64,000 nt of DNA from Gordonia asplenii (GTDB lineage: Bacteria; Actinomycetota; Actinomycetes; Mycobacteriales; Mycobacteriaceae). Of the stretch, positions 17,654-26,243 are shown one piece after another. The DNA lies in NCBI RefSeq assembly GCF_012933505.1, contig NZ_JABBNB010000009.1, positions 124,001 to 188,000 of the forward strand, given 5' to 3'. The translations under genes were made by a program, and so were the position numbers. The stretch's first letter is position 1, and each line of letters starts with the position of its first letter. Below the pieces are notes generated by a model. The model searched no databases. It was not told where the DNA came from and was given only the letters and a program-made list of their open reading frames with translations.

Positions 17654-19228
17654 CTAGGACTTTACTGGCCGTTCCGTCGCGAAGTTCAACATGTATTGCG
17701 CGCAGTTGTCGATCTTTCTGCGCCAAGCCGCGACCGCCGCTTCGGGATCCCCGCGCCGGATCTCGGCGAGAATCAGTCCGTCGTCGGCGAGGATCTCCGC
17801 CGTCGGATACCGGTAGTGCAATCCGAAGATGGCGATGAACAACCGCAGTTGAAGAGTGAGTCGGATGAACATCGCGCCGATGCGCGGCATGCCGCAGGCG
17901 CGGGCGAGTTCGTCCTGCAGGTCGAGGTCGATGGCCGAGGCCTCCGACAGTCGACCGGACTCGTGACAGCGTGCGATACCCGCGAGTTGTTCTTCGACGA
18001 CGGGTGGCAACTCGGACTCGTCGGACGCTAGCCGACGGGCGATCGCTGTGCCGAGAAGTCCACGCGCAGTGTATGTTTCGATGACATCTCGGGTCGTCAG
18101 GGCGGGGATCAGGTAGCGACCGGACTGTCGATCGATCAGCGCGTCCTCGGCCATCACGGCCAGGGCATCGGCCACCCGGCCCGGCGACACCCCCGACAAC
18201 CGTGCAATCGACCGAGGCGACACCGCGTCTCCCGCGCTCAGATCGCCCGCCGACAACGCCATGCAGATGCCGCGCACGACGTACGACAGATCCCCACCCG
18301 GCGGTTCCTTCGCCGCGACCGACGCGGTGCGCAGAACCGACGCGGGATCGGTTGTGCGCCACCAGGAGAACTCCTCCACACCATCGCGGCGCGCAGCGCG
18401 AATCAGTTGCTGTACCTCCCGCAGTTGAGTCGCCTGGCTGAGATCTATTGTGTCCCAGATGGCTTGGCGCATGGTCAACCAGTCGGCGCCGGGTACATGG
18501 TGCACATCGACATCGACATCGGGATGCCGGGAGATCCATTGTCGCGCAGCGTCATCGATCTCGCAGTCGACGATCACGGTCATCGGCCCCGACACGTGGC
18601 GGGTGAGTCGATTCAGCAGAGTCGTCGCCCGGGCGTCGTATGTCGGCCGGAGCAACCGCGCACAGACGACGGTTTCCACGGCGTCGGCGAGTGCGGGCGG
18701 CGGATCCCGCTCGACGGCGGATTCGCCGTTCGACGCCGCGAATCCCACTGCGCAGCCCGACTCGCCGACGTCGACATAGGTGAGGATCGCGGTCGAAAGT
18801 TGTTGCAGGAGAGGTGATATCGGAGACTCCTTGGGGAAGCTCCGACGTCGGATCCGGCTCACCGACGCCTGGCTGACGCCGGTCGCGTCGGCTATCGTCC
18901 TCGTCGACCACCGGGCGGCTCCGGCGGGGGGATCCTCGAGTGCGCAGCCGAGCACCCGACGCACCACGTCGTCGGGTGCCGTCGGGCGGCCCCGGCGCGG
19001 AACGTCGTGGAGTGCCCCGATTCCGCCCTCGCGATATCGCCGCCACCATTTGGCGGCGGTGGTCTCGCTGACCGACGCGCGCTGTGCGGCGCCGCTGATG
19101 CCGAGGTCGGCGCAGTCGACGACGAGTTGGGCGCGGGTGGCCAGCCCGTGCGGGACTCGCCGCGAACGGGCGATCCGGCGCAGCGCCTCGCGGTCACCGG
19201 GCTGCAGACCCGGGACGTCGGCTTTCAC
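17654..19228 (-). CDS. Domesticated IS630-type transposase fused to a GntR/FCD regulator
   Basis: 524-aa fusion. Residues about 1-140 are the helix-turn-helix half of an IS630-type transposase: the paired HTHs end in ARWSTRTIADATGVSQASVSRI, very like the THWSTRSLA...STVHRI signature of these transposases. Residues about 150-285 keep the shape of the DDE domain (YVD for the first Asp, IVDCEIDDAARQWISRHPDV for the second). The catalytic Glu position reads GADWLTMRQ, so it should be inactive. The C-terminal 220 residues are a GntR winged helix (SIARLSGVSPGRVADALAVM) and an FCD ligand domain. TAGGGT 7 nt before the GTG suggests a leaderless start. It is divergent from mscR and is the likely regulator of that operon. 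Confidence 0.8.
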   Translation of the reverse strand: MKADVPGLQPGDREALRRIARSRRVPHGLATRAQLVVDCADLGISGAAQRASVSETTAAKWWRRYREGGIGALHDVPRRGRPTAPDDVVRRVLGCALEDPPAGAARWSTRTIADATGVSQASVSRIRRRSFPKESPISPLLQQLSTAILTYVDVGESGCAVGFAASNGESAVERDPPPALADAVETVVCARLLRPTYDARATTLLNRLTRHVSGPMTVIVDCEIDDAARQWISRHPDVDVDVHHVPGADWLTMRQAIWDTIDLSQATQLREVQQLIRAARRDGVEEFSWWRTTDPASVLRTASVAAKEPPGGDLSYVVRGICMALSAGDLSAGDAVSPRSIARLSGVSPGRVADALAVMAEDALIDRQSGRYLIPALTTRDVIETYTARGLLGTAIARRLASDESELPPVVEEQLAGIARCHESGRLSEASAIDLDLQDELARACGMPRIGAMFIRLTLQLRLFIAIFGLHYRYPTAEILADDGLILAEIRRGDPEAAVAAWRRKIDNCAQYMLNFATERPVKS

Positions 19229-19371
19229 TCTCCCGACCCTACTTACTTCTGACTCAGCGGTGCAGGGATCGGAGAGATCTAGCGCACTCGGCCTCGGGTC
19301 GAACATCCTTTTCGAAGTCACCGCAACAGCCATGCGGATGAGCACAGCACGACCGTGAAGAGGAGTACCCC

Positions 19372-20457
19372 ATGTCGCAGCAGGTTCGAGGCGTGATCGC
19401 CCGCTCGAAGGGCGCGCCGGTAGAGATCGCGACGATTACCATCCCGGATCCGGGACCAGGCGAAGTGATCGTCAAGGTGCAGGCATGCGGGGTGTGCCAT
19501 ACCGACCTGCACTACCGCGAGGGCGGCATCAACGACGACTTTCCCTTTCTCCTCGGACATGAGGCGGCGGGTGTCGTCGACGAGGTCGGCCCGGGCGTCG
19601 AGTCCGTCGCCGTCGGCGACTTCGTCATTCTGAACTGGCGCGCGGTGTGCGGAGAGTGCCGTGCCTGCAAGCGCGGGCGTCCGCAGTACTGCTTCGACAC
19701 CCACAACGCGACGCAGAAGATGACTCTCGACGACGGCACCGAGCTGACTCCCGCCCTGGGTATCGGCGCTTTCGCGGACAAGACGCTGGTGGCGGCCGGT
19801 CAGTGCACCAAGGTCGATCCGTCGGCCGATCCGGCTGTGGTCGGGCTGCTCGGGTGCGGCGTGATGGCGGGACTCGGCGCGGCCGTCAACACCGGAAACG
19901 TCTCCCGCGGCGACAGCGTCGCGGTCATCGGCTGCGGCGGCGTCGGAGGCGCCGCGATCATGGGTGCCCGCCTGGCCGGTGCGACGACGATCATCGCCAT
20001 CGACCGGGACGAGCGGAAGCTGACCACAGCACTCGGGTTGGGCGCCACTCACACCGTCGACGCGACGGCCACCGACGTCGTCGAAGCCGTCCAGGAACTG
20101 ACCGGCGGCTTCGGTGCCGACGTCGTCGTCGACGCGGTGGGCCGACCGGCGACGTGGGAGCAGGCGTTCTATGCGCGTGACCTGGCGGGCACCGTCGTCC
20201 TCGTCGGTGTTCCGACGCCGGAGATGCGGTTGGACATGCCGATGATCGACTTCTTCTCGCGCGGCGGCTCGCTGAAATCTTCGTGGTACGGCGACTGCCT
20301 GCCCGAGCGGGACTTTCCGATGCTCGTCGACCTGTACCAACAGGGCCGGCTCCCGCTCGACAAGTTCGTCACCGAACGGATCTCCCTCGACGCCGTGGAG
20401 AAGGCGTTCGACGCCATGCATCGTGGCGACGTGTTGCGCTCGGTCGTCGAGTTCTGA
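19372..20457 (+). CDS. mscR: S-(hydroxymethyl)mycothiol dehydrogenase (mycothiol-dependent formaldehyde dehydrogenase)
   Basis: Zinc alcohol dehydrogenase, 361 aa, closely matching M. tuberculosis MscR along its whole length. Catalytic zinc ligands are in CGVCHTD (Cys39/Cys42 region) and GHEAAG. The structural zinc loop is [15 protein letters not shown], and the NAD site is [10 protein letters not shown]. It oxidises the formaldehyde-mycothiol adduct to formyl-mycothiol. AAGAGGAG precedes the ATG. Being first in the operon with a demethylase, it serves to clear the formaldehyde released by N-demethylation. It can also reduce S-nitrosomycothiol. Confidence 0.93.
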   Translation: MSQQVRGVIARSKGAPVEIATITIPDPGPGEVIVKVQACGVCHTDLHYREGGINDDFPFLLGHEAAGVVDEVGPGVESVAVGDFVILNWRAVCGECRACKRGRPQYCFDTHNATQKMTLDDGTELTPALGIGAFADKTLVAAGQCTKVDPSADPAVVGLLGCGVMAGLGAAVNTGNVSRGDSVAVIGCGGVGGAAIMGARLAGATTIIAIDRDERKLTTALGLGATHTVDATATDVVEAVQELTGGFGADVVVDAVGRPATWEQAFYARDLAGTVVLVGVPTPEMRLDMPMIDFFSRGGSLKSSWYGDCLPERDFPMLVDLYQQGRLPLDKFVTERISLDAVEKAFDAMHRGDVLRSVVEF

Positions 20458-20476
20458 GCGACAGGACGCACGAGAC

Positions 20477-22510
20477 ATGACCGATCCGCTCTTCACTTCG
20501 TTCACCCTGAAGAATCTCACCCTGCGTAATCGCATTGTGAGCACCTCGCATGAGCCCGCCTACGGCGAAGACGGCCTTCCCAAGGAGCGCTACCGCACCT
20601 ACCACCGCGAAAAGGCAAGGGGTGGTGTGGCTTTGACGATGATCGGCGGCAGCGCGCTGGTCAGCCCCGATTCGACGCCGTCCTTCGGCAATCTCGAGTT
20701 GTACCGCGACGAGGCCGTTGGATACCTGCGTGCGCTGTCCGACGACGTCCACGAGCAGGGGGCCGCGGTGATGACCCAGCTCACACACCTCGGGCAACGA
20801 ACCTACAACTATGCGGGCAACTGGGTTCCGGCCATCTCGGCGAGCGGCACCCGGGAATCCGCGCACCGGGCCTTTTCGAAGGCGGCCGAGAAGGTCGACA
20901 TCGAGCGCATCACCCGCGACTTCGCGCAGACCGCGCTGCGCTGCAAGGAAGGCGGCCTCGACGGCGTCGAAATCTCTTGCTGGGCAGGGCATCTGCTGGA
21001 TGTCTTCCTGTCACCGGCGCGCAACTTCCGACAGGATGAGTACGGTGGGTCGCTGGAGAACCGCATGAGGTTCCCGCTCGAGGTGATCCGTGCGGTCCGC
21101 AGCGCGGTCGGCGGCGACTTCATCGTCGGCGTCCGGATGAGCTTCGACGAGCAGCGCGCCGACGGCAACGGCCCCGACGACGCGATCCGAATCGCAAAAG
21201 CGTTCACCGACAACGGAATCGACTTCTTCAGCATCATTCGCGGGTACGTCGACACCGACGCCGAACTCGCCAAGACCATTCCGCCGATGGCGACGCCGGC
21301 CAGCCCGCATCTGGAGTTCGCCGGCTGGGTGCGCAAGAACGTCGACGTCCCGGTGATGCACGCCGCGCGGATCGCTGATCCCGCGACTGCGCGGTATGCG
21401 ATCAGCGAAGGGCTACTCGACCTCGTCGGGATGACGCGGGCGCTGATGGCCGATCCGAATCTGCCGCTGAAGGTCGCGCAGGGTCGGGCCGAACAGGTGC
21501 GCCCCTGCGTCGGTGCCAGCATGTGCCTGGACAGCATCTATTCGGCGGGCTCGGCGGTGTGCATCCACAACCCGGCGACCGGTAGAGAACGTGAACTCCC
21601 GCAGGTGGTTTCGCCGTCGACGACGGTCAAGCAGTGTGCGGTGGTCGGTGCGGGTCCGGGTGGACTCGAGGCGGCGCGCGTGCTGGCCGAACGCGGTCAC
21701 GCGGTGACCCTGTTCGAGGCGAATGCGAGCGTCGGCGGGCAGATCGCGCTGGCCGCGCTCTCGGCCCGACGCCGCGACCTGATCGGCATCGTCGACTGGC
21801 GGCTCGACGAATGCAAGCGATTGGGCGTCGATCTTCTCCTCAACCACTACGTCGAGCCGGGCGATTTCGCCGGTGCGGGCTACGACGTGATCATCCTCGC
21901 GACCGGCGGGCTACCGGACATCGAGATCGGTGCCACTGGAACCGATTTGGCGATCGACACGTGGGATATCCTGTCCGGCGCGCGTAAGCCGCGCGGAGAT
22001 GTGCTCGTATACGACGATCACGGTGGGCATCAGGCGCTCGACGCCGTCGAGGCGATGACCGCGTCGGCGTCGAACATCGAGTATGTGACCGAGGGCAAAA
22101 CCGTCGCGCCCGATGTCGGATCATCGCCCGGCGTAGCGTATTTCGCGATGCTCGCCGAGAACAACGTGCGAATGACCCCGCTGCACCAGCTGGTCGGCGT
22201 CGAGCGGCGCGACGGTCGGCTCGCGGTCACTCTGCGTGTCGAGGACGCCGCGATCACGAGTACCCGGATCGTCGACACCGTCGTCATCGAGCACGGCACT
22301 CGTCCCGACTGCGATCTGTACGATTCGCTTGTGCCCCAGTCGATCAACCGCGGCGAGGTCGGGCTGGCAGATCTGCTGGCGCAACGCCCGCAGTCGGTTG
22401 AGCACAACCCGGACGGCCGCTTCCGGCTCTACCGGATCGGCGACGCCGTGGCGAGCCGCAACATTCACGCCGCGATTCTCGACGCCGCGAGGTTGTGCAA
22501 CGCGATCTGA
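20477..22510 (+). CDS. NADH:flavin oxidoreductase-type N-demethylase (DgcA/StcD-like)
   Basis: 677-aa trimethylamine-dehydrogenase-like flavoprotein. Residues about 1-370 are the FMN barrel (NRIVSTSHEPAYG, GLDGVEISCWAGHLLDVFLSP, EYGGSLENRMRFPLEV). Next comes a 4Fe-4S cysteine cluster (CVGASMCLDS...CIHNP), then an FAD/NAD half (AVVGAGPGGLEAARVLAERG at about 395-415). DgcA demethylates dimethylglycine and StcD demethylates N-methylproline; both belong to this family. The next genes act on prolines, so N-methylproline or a proline betaine is the likelier substrate here. It follows mscR by 19 bp, linking it to formaldehyde release. Confidence 0.85.
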   Translation: MTDPLFTSFTLKNLTLRNRIVSTSHEPAYGEDGLPKERYRTYHREKARGGVALTMIGGSALVSPDSTPSFGNLELYRDEAVGYLRALSDDVHEQGAAVMTQLTHLGQRTYNYAGNWVPAISASGTRESAHRAFSKAAEKVDIERITRDFAQTALRCKEGGLDGVEISCWAGHLLDVFLSPARNFRQDEYGGSLENRMRFPLEVIRAVRSAVGGDFIVGVRMSFDEQRADGNGPDDAIRIAKAFTDNGIDFFSIIRGYVDTDAELAKTIPPMATPASPHLEFAGWVRKNVDVPVMHAARIADPATARYAISEGLLDLVGMTRALMADPNLPLKVAQGRAEQVRPCVGASMCLDSIYSAGSAVCIHNPATGRERELPQVVSPSTTVKQCAVVGAGPGGLEAARVLAERGHAVTLFEANASVGGQIALAALSARRRDLIGIVDWRLDECKRLGVDLLLNHYVEPGDFAGAGYDVIILATGGLPDIEIGATGTDLAIDTWDILSGARKPRGDVLVYDDHGGHQALDAVEAMTASASNIEYVTEGKTVAPDVGSSPGVAYFAMLAENNVRMTPLHQLVGVERRDGRLAVTLRVEDAAITSTRIVDTVVIEHGTRPDCDLYDSLVPQSINRGEVGLADLLAQRPQSVEHNPDGRFRLYRIGDAVASRNIHAAILDAARLCNAI

Positions 22511-22572
22511 TCTTTCCGCGGCCGACGACGCACCGACCCGGCCCGGCCACGTCTGACGAAAGGCCCCCAACC

Positions 22573-23628
22573 ATGCGCTTTAGCAAAGTGTTCAACGTCG
22601 TCGGCTGCCATGTCGGCGGCGAAGTCGGCAACGTCGTCGTCGGCGGGATCGGCGACGTTCCCGGCCAGACCATGTTCGACAAACGTCTGTATCTGGAGAA
22701 CGAGCGCGACGACATCCGCCAATTGCTGCTGAAAGAGCCACGCGGGTCGATGATTCGTTCGGTCAACGTGGTCCTGCCGCCGACGCGGCCGGAGGCGGCG
22801 ATGGGTTACGTGATCATGGAATCCGAAGAGTACCCGGCGATGTCGGGCGGTAACACGATCTGCGTCGCGACCGTCTTGTTGGAGACGGGCATGGTCCCGA
22901 TGTCCGAGCCGGTCACCCAGTTGACGCTGGAGTCGCCGGCCGGCTTGATCACCTTGCGGTGCGAATGCCGCGACGGCAAAGTTCTCAGCGTGCGGTTCGT
23001 CAACCAACCCGCGTTCGTCTACCACCTCGATGCGCCCGTCGAGGTGGAAGGACTGGGCACGGTGCTTGTCGACGTCGCCTGGGGCGGAATGACTTTCGCC
23101 ATCGTCGACGCCGCGAGTGTGGGTTTCGAGTTGGTGCCCGACGAAGCGCGGGACATCTGTGTCATGGGGCAGCGCGTCAAAGCTGCGGCGGCCGAACAAC
23201 TTTCCACGATCCACCCGGAGAACCCGCAGTTCGCCGGCGTCACCATCACCGAGTTCACCAACCCAGTTCGCCGGGAGAACGATTCGCTTGTGGCTCGCAA
23301 CGCGGTCGTCGTGTCGCCGGGACGGATCGACCGGTGCCCGTGCGGTACGGGGACATCGGCGCGGCTCGCGGTGATGCACGCCCGCAACGAGATTGCGCCG
23401 GGAGAGAACTTCATCCACGAATCGCTCATCGGCAGCCGTTTCGACAGCACGATCGAATCACTCACCCGCGTAGGCGAATTCGACGCCGTTGTACCGAGCA
23501 TCGCCGGGCAGGCGTGGATCACCGACATGTCTCAGGTCGGGCTCGATCCGACCGATCCGTTCCCGGTCGGCTACACACTGTCCGACAGTTGGATGCGCGA
23601 GAGCGCGTCGCAGCGGTGTGCCCGGTGA
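22573..23628 (+). CDS. Proline racemase superfamily protein (Ser/Cys type, hydroxyproline epimerase-like)
   Basis: 351 aa, DapF-like fold. The first catalytic position, normally the Cys of MCGH, is Ser91 in MSGGNTIC. The second, Cys257 in PCGTGTSA, is kept. Cys/Cys members are proline racemases or 4-hydroxyproline 2-epimerases and Cys/Thr members are trans-3-hydroxyproline dehydratases. Ser/Cys members are known and include hydroxyproline-active enzymes. The ATG at 22573 has GAAAGG upstream. The stop overlaps the start of the Ldh2-family gene (GTGA). The pair could convert a (hydroxy)proline isomer through a pyrroline intermediate to proline. Confidence 0.85.
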   Translation: MRFSKVFNVVGCHVGGEVGNVVVGGIGDVPGQTMFDKRLYLENERDDIRQLLLKEPRGSMIRSVNVVLPPTRPEAAMGYVIMESEEYPAMSGGNTICVATVLLETGMVPMSEPVTQLTLESPAGLITLRCECRDGKVLSVRFVNQPAFVYHLDAPVEVEGLGTVLVDVAWGGMTFAIVDAASVGFELVPDEARDICVMGQRVKAAAAEQLSTIHPENPQFAGVTITEFTNPVRRENDSLVARNAVVVSPGRIDRCPCGTGTSARLAVMHARNEIAPGENFIHESLIGSRFDSTIESLTRVGEFDAVVPSIAGQAWITDMSQVGLDPTDPFPVGYTLSDSWMRESASQRCAR

Positions 23629-24611
23629 CCACGGTCGGGGTGGCAGAGCTTACCGTGCTGTGCGTATCCGCGGTGCGGGCCGCAGGTGGCGGCGACGACG
23701 ATGCGGAGGCTCTCGCGGCAGCGACGGTCGCCGCGGAGCTCGCGGGTAGCAGAGCCGTAGGAGTCGCGCACTTCTTCGACTACATCGATGCGTTTCGCGC
23801 CGGCCGGCTGGCGACCGGAGCGAAGCCGGTGCTGAGCTTCCCCACGACCGGAACGCTGATCGTCGACGCCGATGAGGGCCTGGCACAGAAGGCTTTCCAT
23901 GCCGCGGTGGGCCCACTGCGACGCACCGTGGAGGAGCGTGGAATCGGTGCGCTCTGGTTGCGGAACTGCTATACCTGCGGCGAACTGGGCTACTACCCGC
24001 GCTACCTCGCCGAAACCGGGCTGCTCTCAATCGCTTTCGCCAACAGTTCGCCGTTGGTCGCATTGGGTGGGTCATCGCGGCGGCTACTCGGGACCAACCC
24101 GTTGGCCTACGCTGTGCCGCGTCCGGGGCGTGCGCCGTTCGTCGTCGACCAGGCGACGTCGGCGAGCGCGTATGTGAAGATCCGTTCCGCAGCCGAGACC
24201 GGCCAACAGATTCCGCCGGGTTGGGCGATCGACGCTGACGGCGAACCGACCGTCGAAGCCGGGCAGGCGATGGACGGTGCGCTGCTGCCCTTTGGTGGAT
24301 ACCGCGGAGGAAACATCGCGTTGCTCGTCGAACTGCTGGCGACGCTGGCCGGCGCGTCGTTCTCGGTGGACGCGCCGCCGTTCGACGACGGTGACGAGAG
24401 CCCGGGGATCGGTGTGTGCGTCATGGGTTTCGATCCGGGCGCGATCGTCGGTGATCCCAACCGGATGGCAGCCTACCTTGACCGGCTACACGACGACTTC
24501 GGCGTCGAACTGCCCGCGATGCGCGCAGAGTTGCCGGGTGACTCGGTTGAACTGGATGCTGCGCTGTATGAGCGGTTGGTGTCCGCCGCGTCCCACGGAA
24601 TTACGAGTTGA
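23625..24611 (+). CDS. Ldh2/malate-lactate dehydrogenase family imino-acid reductase
   Basis: NAD(P)H-dependent oxidoreductase of the Ldh2/MDHG2 fold, 328 aa, the usual length. Family features are the N-terminal helical region, GTNPLAYAVPRPGRAPFVVDQATSASA (nucleotide and substrate loop) and GGYRGGNIALLVELLATLAGA. Members include delta1-pyrroline-2-carboxylate / delta1-piperideine-2-carboxylate reductase. That activity fits a position directly after a proline racemase homologue. The GTG at 23625 overlaps the racemase stop by 4 bases, so the two are translationally coupled. Malate or ureidoglycolate dehydrogenase activity is less likely here. Confidence 0.85.
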   Translation: MTTVGVAELTVLCVSAVRAAGGGDDDAEALAAATVAAELAGSRAVGVAHFFDYIDAFRAGRLATGAKPVLSFPTTGTLIVDADEGLAQKAFHAAVGPLRRTVEERGIGALWLRNCYTCGELGYYPRYLAETGLLSIAFANSSPLVALGGSSRRLLGTNPLAYAVPRPGRAPFVVDQATSASAYVKIRSAAETGQQIPPGWAIDADGEPTVEAGQAMDGALLPFGGYRGGNIALLVELLATLAGASFSVDAPPFDDGDESPGIGVCVMGFDPGAIVGDPNRMAAYLDRLHDDFGVELPAMRAELPGDSVELDAALYERLVSAASHGITS

Positions 24612-24631
24612 TGAGTTCCAGTCTGAATTGA

Positions 24632-24647
24632 AACTAATATATCAGTT
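24632..24647 (+). promoter_or_regulatory. Operator upstream of the GntR/FCD gene (AACTAATATATCAGTT)
   Basis: 16-bp near-perfect palindrome 50 bp upstream of the regulator start, the most symmetrical copy of the motif also found at 3865 and 29648. It suggests autoregulation. Confidence 0.65.
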
Positions 24648-24697
24648 ACCGTATAGTGGTGAGCTGGCGACGAAAGCCATCTGACGAGGAGCATGCG

Positions 24698-25396
24698 ATG
24701 ACCGAAGCGGCACGTGTCAACGGTTTTGGAGGCGCAATCACCGCCATGGACACCGCCTCGTCCGATACCCGCACCAACGCCGACCGCGCCTACGACCTGA
24801 TTCGTGAGCGGCTCGTCATGCTCGACATCCGCCCCGGCGACCCCATCAACGACGATCAGCTCGCGGGTGAACTGGGCTTCGGGCGGACGCCGGTGCGCGA
24901 GGCGCTCAAGCGTCTTGAACGTGAGCGACTGGTGATCGCGTATCCGCGGCGCGGAACGTTCGCGACCATCGTCGACATGACTGATCTCGCCGACATCTCC
25001 GAGATCCGCAAGCAACTGGAACCGACCGCGGCGGCACGCGCGGCGCGGGTGGCGACGTCGCAGGCGCGAGAACGGTTGTCGGAGTTGATCAGCGTGCTGT
25101 CGGAGATCACCGCCGACGACGATCCGCGCGAGGTCCTTCGCATCGACGTCGGTGTGCATTGTGAGATCTACCGTGCGGCGGGCAATCCACACCTCGAGGA
25201 CATTCTGGTCAGCCTCGACGGGCACGCAACGCGCATCTGGTGTTTGTTCATCGATCGGCTGCCCGATATCGCAGACCATGTGCGCGAACATATTTCGCTG
25301 CTGCAGGCGATCGTCGACGGCGACGAGGAGAAGGCCGCGACATTGACGTTGGCCCATGTGACCGGATTCGAAGAGGCCATTCGCGCGCTGGTGTAG
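24698..25396 (+). CDS. GntR family regulator (FCD type), candidate C1/betaine regulator
   Basis: 232 aa. About 30 flexible residues precede a GntR winged helix (about 35-100, LAGELGFGRTPVREALKRLERERL) and a C-terminal FCD domain (about 110-225) with the metal-binding pattern (ISEIRKQLEP, DVGVHCEIYRAAGNPHLE, REHISLLQAI). ATG 24698 has a GAGGAG ribosome site. The palindrome AACTAATATATCAGTT lies just upstream and recurs before glyA-soxBDA and dimethylglycine oxidase. I infer that this protein is the regulator of those folate-C1 genes. Confidence 0.9.
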   Translation: MTEAARVNGFGGAITAMDTASSDTRTNADRAYDLIRERLVMLDIRPGDPINDDQLAGELGFGRTPVREALKRLERERLVIAYPRRGTFATIVDMTDLADISEIRKQLEPTAAARAARVATSQARERLSELISVLSEITADDDPREVLRIDVGVHCEIYRAAGNPHLEDILVSLDGHATRIWCLFIDRLPDIADHVREHISLLQAIVDGDEEKAATLTLAHVTGFEEAIRALV

Positions 25397-25523
25397 GGCG
25401 GGGTTTCGGCGCCGGGCATCCGCTGTTCTGATCATCAGACTCGCCGGTGGTGTTTGCTCGGGGGCGGCGTCCCATCAGTCTCAGTGGTTACAACGGATCA
25501 TTGTGCCGCAAGGCTTTTCCCGG

Positions 25524-25916
25524 CTTGGTCCTTCGGCTCGCGAGCCCCTCGTTACACCGAAGCTCGCGAGCTCGCTTCGGCACTCGGGGAGCGGGGGGAC
25601 TGTTGGCTGCGACAGGGTTCGGGTCAGGCTTGGTCTTTCGGCTCGCCATCCCCTCGTTACACCGAAGCTCGTTCCTCGCTTCGGCACTCGGGGAGCGGGG
25701 GGTGACTGTTGGCTGCGACAGGGCTCGGTTCAGGCTTGGTCTTTCGGCTCGCTGCCCCCTCGTTACACCGAAGCTCGCGAGCTCGCTTCGGCACTCGGGG
25801 AGCGGGGGACTGTTGGCTGCGACAGGGTTCGGGTCAGGCTTGGTCTTTCGGCTCGCCGACCCCTCGTTACACCGAAGCTCGCGAGCTCGCTTCGGCACTC
25901 GGGGAGCGGGGGTGAC
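25524..25916. repeat. Tandem array of a ~105-bp unit, four copies
   Basis: Units begin with CTTGGTC at 25524, 25629, 25735 and 25839 (periods 105, 106, 104). Each contains a hairpin CCGAAGC / GCTTCGG around a CGCGAG core; the fourth unit is partial. All six frames are open through parts of it only because stops are rare in the unit. There is no ribosome site or protein family, so it is treated as non-coding. Confidence 0.85.
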
Positions 25917-25969
25917 GTTTGGCGAGCTCGCTTCGGCACTCGGCCTGGATCCACCGATGGTAGGCCCCT

Positions 25970-26216
25970 CTGCTGGTTGAGCCGGTCCGAGGCGCTAGCC
26001 GAGGTCCGTGTCGAAACCTCTCAGCTACAACGACTTTCGACGGTCCGCGCCACTATCGTCGATGTCACCCGGCAAGTGACGTGTGTGCACCTTTGGGTGC
26101 ACACGCCTCGATGTTCGATTCCATCACAGTTCGACAAGTGCGCTACCATCAAATGCATTGTGGTACAAGGGTTTCGACGCGCTCGTCGCTAGGGCTCCTC
26201 GCGGCTCAACCAGCAG
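25970..26216 (-). repeat. MITE-like palindromic element, copy 2 (inverted)
   Basis: 247-bp element with the same ends as copy 1 (CTGCTGGTTGAGCC at 25970, reverse complement ending at 26216). The core is in the opposite orientation and highly similar to the reverse complement of copy 1. The central hairpin reads GTGTGCACC / GGGTGCACAC with a TTT loop. It sits between the tandem array and the 3' end of purU. Confidence 0.85.
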
Positions 26217-26243
26217 ATGGAGTGCCCCGACCTCGGAGCGTCG

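Noticed and set aside
25524..25916. Possible CRISPR array
   Set aside because: The ~105-bp units are near-identical over their whole length, with no short repeat plus unique spacer structure, and there are no cas genes.
25447..26192. Several overlapping open frames in the tandem-repeat and MITE-like region
   Set aside because: They arise because the repeat unit lacks stop codons in most frames. The translations are repeats of the DNA period with no family.
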